DNA of 15,300 nt, from contig JADNYJ010000711.1 of the NCBI GenBank assembly GCA_015501075.1, positions 1-15,300 on the forward strand. Reading direction: 5' to 3'. This DNA comes from Gymnopilus junonius (Eukaryota > Basidiomycota > Agaricomycetes > Agaricales > Galerinaceae). Shown here piece after piece: positions 11,870-15,300 of the stretch. Each line of letters starts with the position of its first letter. The stretch's first letter is position 1. The position numbers and the translations under genes are program-made. The notes beneath the pieces are model-generated. The model made no database searches. It was given only the letters and a program-made list of their open reading frames with translations, and was not told the origin of the DNA.

Positions 11870-13264
11870 GCTTCTTTAACTAAGATGTGGCAAAGGCGTG
11901 CTAGAATTAGCGTAAAAGTTGGCAGAACTAATATATAACTGCATTTGGCGTGAACACTAACTTAATACTAGTCAACATTTAAACGATACCCTACCTAAGC
12001 TCGCTAGCACATCGAGTGGAGGATTTGTACTACATAGGGGATGGAGCTCGATTGAGATTAAAGGGGCGATGATCATCATCAGCTCCCAGCTGCAGTCGGA
12101 TCAAGTTCCCGGGCCCGCTGTTTGACATCGACGCCTTCACAGGCAACAACCAAACAAAATTTTATCCTTCTCCCACTCTCAACGTCCAACACGTCAGAAG
12201 CTAATATCCCGTCGCTAATACACATCTGTCGTCCTCTGCTAGGAATAATCCTGCCATTCAGAGTATTTCATAGCGAGACTTCCGTGCATGTCAGATCTCC
12301 TGCATTCTGCTGGAATCTTGGGTCATGGGGTCAAGGAGTTTGCTGCGGAGTGGGGCCAACAGGCGAGTATTTACCCATCGCCTTCAGTTAGTGCATGCTT
12401 ATATTTTTTCGTTAGGGTCTAAGTGCTTTCAAACGGTTCCAAAGTCAAGCATCTAAGTGATGGCATCTATCTAGTACGGGTGAATAACGCGCTATTGCCC
12501 CTTACTTGTTAATGTTTTAATATGGCTTTTAGGTCAGAACGGAAGCAACGTTCAGGTTCTCTCGCCTAAGATAACTAAGGTATGGTCAATTGGACCGTAA
12601 AGTGCTCAAAGTTGTGACACACCATTTCGTTAGACCCTTATACCCGCCAGTCATTCTTTTCTATCCAACGTCAATATTTTCGCCTTAAAATCGCCCCAGA
12701 CTTGCCCGCTTAGCGTGTTTCTCTCGTCCCAAAATAGACCTATTCCGCAAGGCCATCCGTTGTTTTTTTGGAGTCGTTCATGATTTCTATGGTATCAATC
12801 ATTCAGGATGCGGTTACGTTAAATAGCGCTAGAAGACGCTTTAGTGGTGGTCGAATTTATTGGTGCGTATTCCTGCGTTGCTGCGATGGATCGGGTTTCT
12901 CACTTTTAAATTCTTGGTTTAGCAGAGGCCTTGTTTTCTTCCCGCGTCACGGACCGAGGATTACCTTTACTCGAAGAAATGCTCTAAAGCTCGCTCACAG
13001 TTCACACGGACCCTCCTTTTCCCAACTTACCTCCGACCCAAAGCCACCGTCAACGTCTGCAGCGTTCTCCAGCTCCTGTACAGCGGGAAACTCCCTACTA
13101 ATTTTATATTTCGTGGGGAATGTCGACTGTACTGAGCCTCCATGGCTCGTCCTTCTGATCATACGACACAGGCTTTAACACTTGTGAGGGTAAATGTTTC
13201 TCACCGCCACGCCAATAAGAGGAATACCACTGGGTATGTTTTGCTTCGGGTTCCCTCGTTTGCA
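11870..13264. other. Long intergenic region, no supported gene
   Basis: About 1.4 kb between the CFEM gene and the esterase. A plus frame 12768-13178 (136 codons) is open, but its composition is not protein-like and it has no match to a family I know. A 44-codon plus frame at 12288-12422 looks slightly better but is isolated. On the minus strand, 13143-13031 is open and ends at a good donor (GAG|GTAAGT), but it leads to a stop within about a dozen codons of the next acceptor. The esterase promoter is expected in the last 300 bp. An AT-rich TTTTATATT at 13102-13110 is about 155 bp before its ATG. Confidence 0.4.
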
Positions 13265-15300
13265 ATGCTGAGGCCATCTTTCCCGATTCTAGTGTTTGCC
13301 GTGATTGCGCCTCTATGTGTTCAGGCCGTTCCTTCCACCAGTAGTATTGGTTCCGATCTTACGTTTCTGTTTCAAAATGATTTAAATTGTACGAAATTCG
13401 TTACTCTCGGGGCTTATATTTGATCTTAATTAATGAATTTCCCCAGGGCCTCAAGCCACTACTCACAACGGCACCATCTTGATCAGTAAACCCCAGACGA
13501 ACGCCAAAGCTCTCGCGTCATGTAAAGAACTCAATGAAGCCTTCATCCCTACTGAAGGCATTCACTTCCAATCTGATATCAAGTCGCTCATCAATTTCCT
13601 CGCATTCCAATCCGATTCTCCAAACCAAAAATTCTGGGTCGCCTCCAGTCCGGCTATTCCCTGCGCTGCCATATCGTTACATGGAGGAATTCAATCTGTC
13701 AGGTGCTCAACCGAATTGCCCGCGTTTTGTTCGCAGAGCGCGCCATTCAGGCCTAATACGAACGTGGATCCTAATCCTAATTTCCACGTTCAAGTAAAGT
13801 CGAAGAAGTTGACGGTGTTGGGGTATGTTCCTGTCCTTTTTTGCTCTTACATGACAAGATTTAACGCTGACCGCTATCTCAATAGGACGCGTGATGCCTT
13901 ATCCTTCCGCTTTATCGGCATACCTTACGCAGACCCTTTTGAACGCTTCACCTACTCCAAGGTCTTCAGCAGCCAAGCTTCCATCAACGCCCTGAACTAC
14001 GGCTCTCCATGCACCCAAGCAGGTTCTGGAAGTGAAGATTGCCTGTTCTTAAATATCTACACGCCTTTCCTTCCGCAGAATTCAGCTACGTCCAGGAACT
14101 TGAAGCCAGTCATGTTCTGGATTCACGGAGGAGCGTTCACGAGTGGCGAAGGCAGTGATGGTATCTTTGATGGAGGAAACATGGCCAGTAGGGGCGACGT
14201 GGTCATCGTCACTATAAACTATCGGTATGGATATCTTATCTTGGTGGACGATCAGGTCATTGATCAGCATAGTCCATTAGGCTAGGCACTCAAGGTTTCT
14301 TGACGTTACTCGACGCGTCACGAATGGGAATTTTGGCATTGCTGACCAGGCAAGTAATTACCTCCTTTTATGCTTTATCCTTTTTTGATTGCGGATGTTC
14401 AGATCACTGCCCTCCAGTGGGTTCACGACCATATCACCGACTTTGGTGGTGATCCCAACCGCGTCACACTCTTTGGCCAGTCAGCAGGTGCTGGCTCCGT
14501 TCGTGCTCTACTCGCTGCCAAGCCTGCATTTGGTCTATTCCAAGGCGCAATTCCCCAGAGCAACCTTGGCGGATTCGGATTCGCGTCAACGTACTCAAAA
14601 TACTTCACACTTGAAGAGAGCGTTACCCAATTCAGCCAGCCTCTTGTCGAATCCGTCGGTTGTGCGAATGTCACTGATGTCCTTGCTTGCCTGCGTGCAG
14701 TGCCTGCGACGACTATCTTTAATGCACCTAATTCTACAGCCGAGTCTCCCAGGTGATTTGCGGCTCTTTTTCGTCCTCGTCCTTAGCTTGAACGACTGCT
14801 GACTGGCGTGTTTTTTTCTCAGGTTTATTGTTGTGGACGGGCATTTTATCACGACCGATCAGCTTGAGGTCAACGGCGCTGGTCCAGCGGCAAAGGCACA
14901 TGTGATGTTTGGGTGGATGAGAGATGATGGAGCAGATTTTATTGGGAATTTCCCTGCTGCAGGCGAGACATTGGAAACCGCGCTCCTGGAAGCAGGGTAT
15001 GCCTATGACCTCCCAGATATTGTTCGACCCTTACCAACATCTTTTATAGTTTCCCTTTCAACGTCACACAGTCTGCCGTGAACTCTGAACTCTTCCCGTC
15101 GCCCAATAGTGCTGACACGCTTGAGAATCTCTTTAACGTCACGAGTCGCGTCGGTACAGATGGCGAGTTCAGGTAAGAATGTAGTGCTTAAAATGCACCG
15201 GGGAATTAGATGCTAATACTTCTGCATCCCTAGATGCGTTGACCAGGCTACCTTGATATCTGCAGCAAAGCATAAGGTGTTCCCGACCATCTTCGCATAT
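13265..15300 (+). CDS. Secreted type-B carboxylesterase/lipase, 3' end beyond the window
   Basis: Alpha/beta-hydrolase that cleaves carboxylic esters outside the cell. A signal peptide (MLRPSFPILVFAVIAPLCVQA) sets the ATG. Introns: 13389-13446, 13823-13885, 14225-14280 (or 14285), 14350-14402 (GC-AG), 14753-14822, 14997-15049, 15173-15233; the last exon runs off the end. Residues about 40-160 form a domain with spaced cysteines and a FWVAS...C...RC...LPAFC pattern that recalls a C-type-lectin-like fold. The hydrolase part shows FIGIPYADP, SEDCLFLNIYTP, oxyanion-hole HGGAF, the nucleophile elbow GQSAGAGS (Ser near residue 330), MRDDGADFIG and FNVTSRV; the acidic and His members of the triad should follow, at least partly outside. 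Reading the expected LGTQGFLTLLD...VTNGNFGIADQ across 14282-14349 needs one more base near 14315. A second AG at 14285 restores the frame at the cost of altering this segment. The gene may thus be damaged, rescued by splicing, or hit by a sequence error. Confidence 0.87.

Noticed and set aside
12984..13143. Minus-strand two-exon model with donor GAG|GTAAGT
   Set aside because: After the next acceptor only about a dozen codons follow before a stop, and the roughly 50-residue product is not recognisable.
12768..13178. Plus ORF of 136 codons in the gap before the esterase
   Set aside because: Irregular composition rich in Arg, Phe and Ser with no domain or signal peptide. It overlaps the expected esterase promoter.
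14354..14402. Canonical GT donor at 14354 for the fourth esterase intron
   Set aside because: It adds four bases and shifts ITALQWVHDH out of frame; the GC donor at 14350 fits the family exactly.

Overview
The window reads as nuclear DNA of a filamentous basidiomycete, most likely an Agaricomycete mushroom-type fungus. Genes are cut by many short GT-AG introns (mostly 48-70 nt). The families are typical of that group: secreted GH31 alpha-glucosidase, secreted GOOX/BBE-like FAD oxidase, F-box protein, CFEM GPI-anchored protein and secreted type-B carboxylesterase. Nothing bacterial or organellar is seen. All intron calls were made by eye, by keeping conserved family motifs in frame.

Layout: (1) 1-620 holds a non-autonomous transposon-like repeat of about 530 bp with 22-bp inverted ends flanked by TA, and inside it a small tRNA-like pol III box pair. 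(2) 895-5036 (+) is a GH31 alpha-glucosidase gene of 22 exons, complete from N-terminus to C-terminus but carrying one in-frame TGA and three frameshifts, so it is called a pseudogene. (3) 5037-6823 is intergenic, with a GC-rich open patch, a (CCCT)6 tract that is a G-quadruplex candidate on the minus strand, a field of GTAAAKCCAG-type inverted repeats, a 22-nt palindrome and a doubtful small spliced ORF. (4) 6824-8905 (+) is an intact nine-exon FAD-linked oxidase with both predicted covalent flavin anchors. (5) 10511-9027 (-) is an intronless F-box protein, tail to tail with the oxidase. (6) 11189-11837 (+) is a three-exon CFEM GPI-anchored protein with a clear TATA box and an AATAAA signal. 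(7) 13265 to the window end (+) is a carboxylesterase with a signal peptide, an N-terminal cysteine-patterned domain reminiscent of a C-type lectin fold, one GC-AG intron and an apparent one-base deletion next to a splice acceptor.

Four of the five genes encode secreted or cell-surface proteins: starch/maltose hydrolysis, carbohydrate or secondary-metabolite oxidation, a cell-wall heme/iron-type CFEM protein, and ester hydrolysis. This suits a saprotroph, but the genes are separated by ordinary gaps, lie on both strands, and do not form a recognisable pathway cluster. I did not find a convincing previously undescribed system. The most useful observations are the lesion-bearing GH31 gene with an altered nucleophile motif, the esterase whose reading frame may be rescued by a second AG five bases downstream, and the repeat element with its embedded pol III-like boxes.
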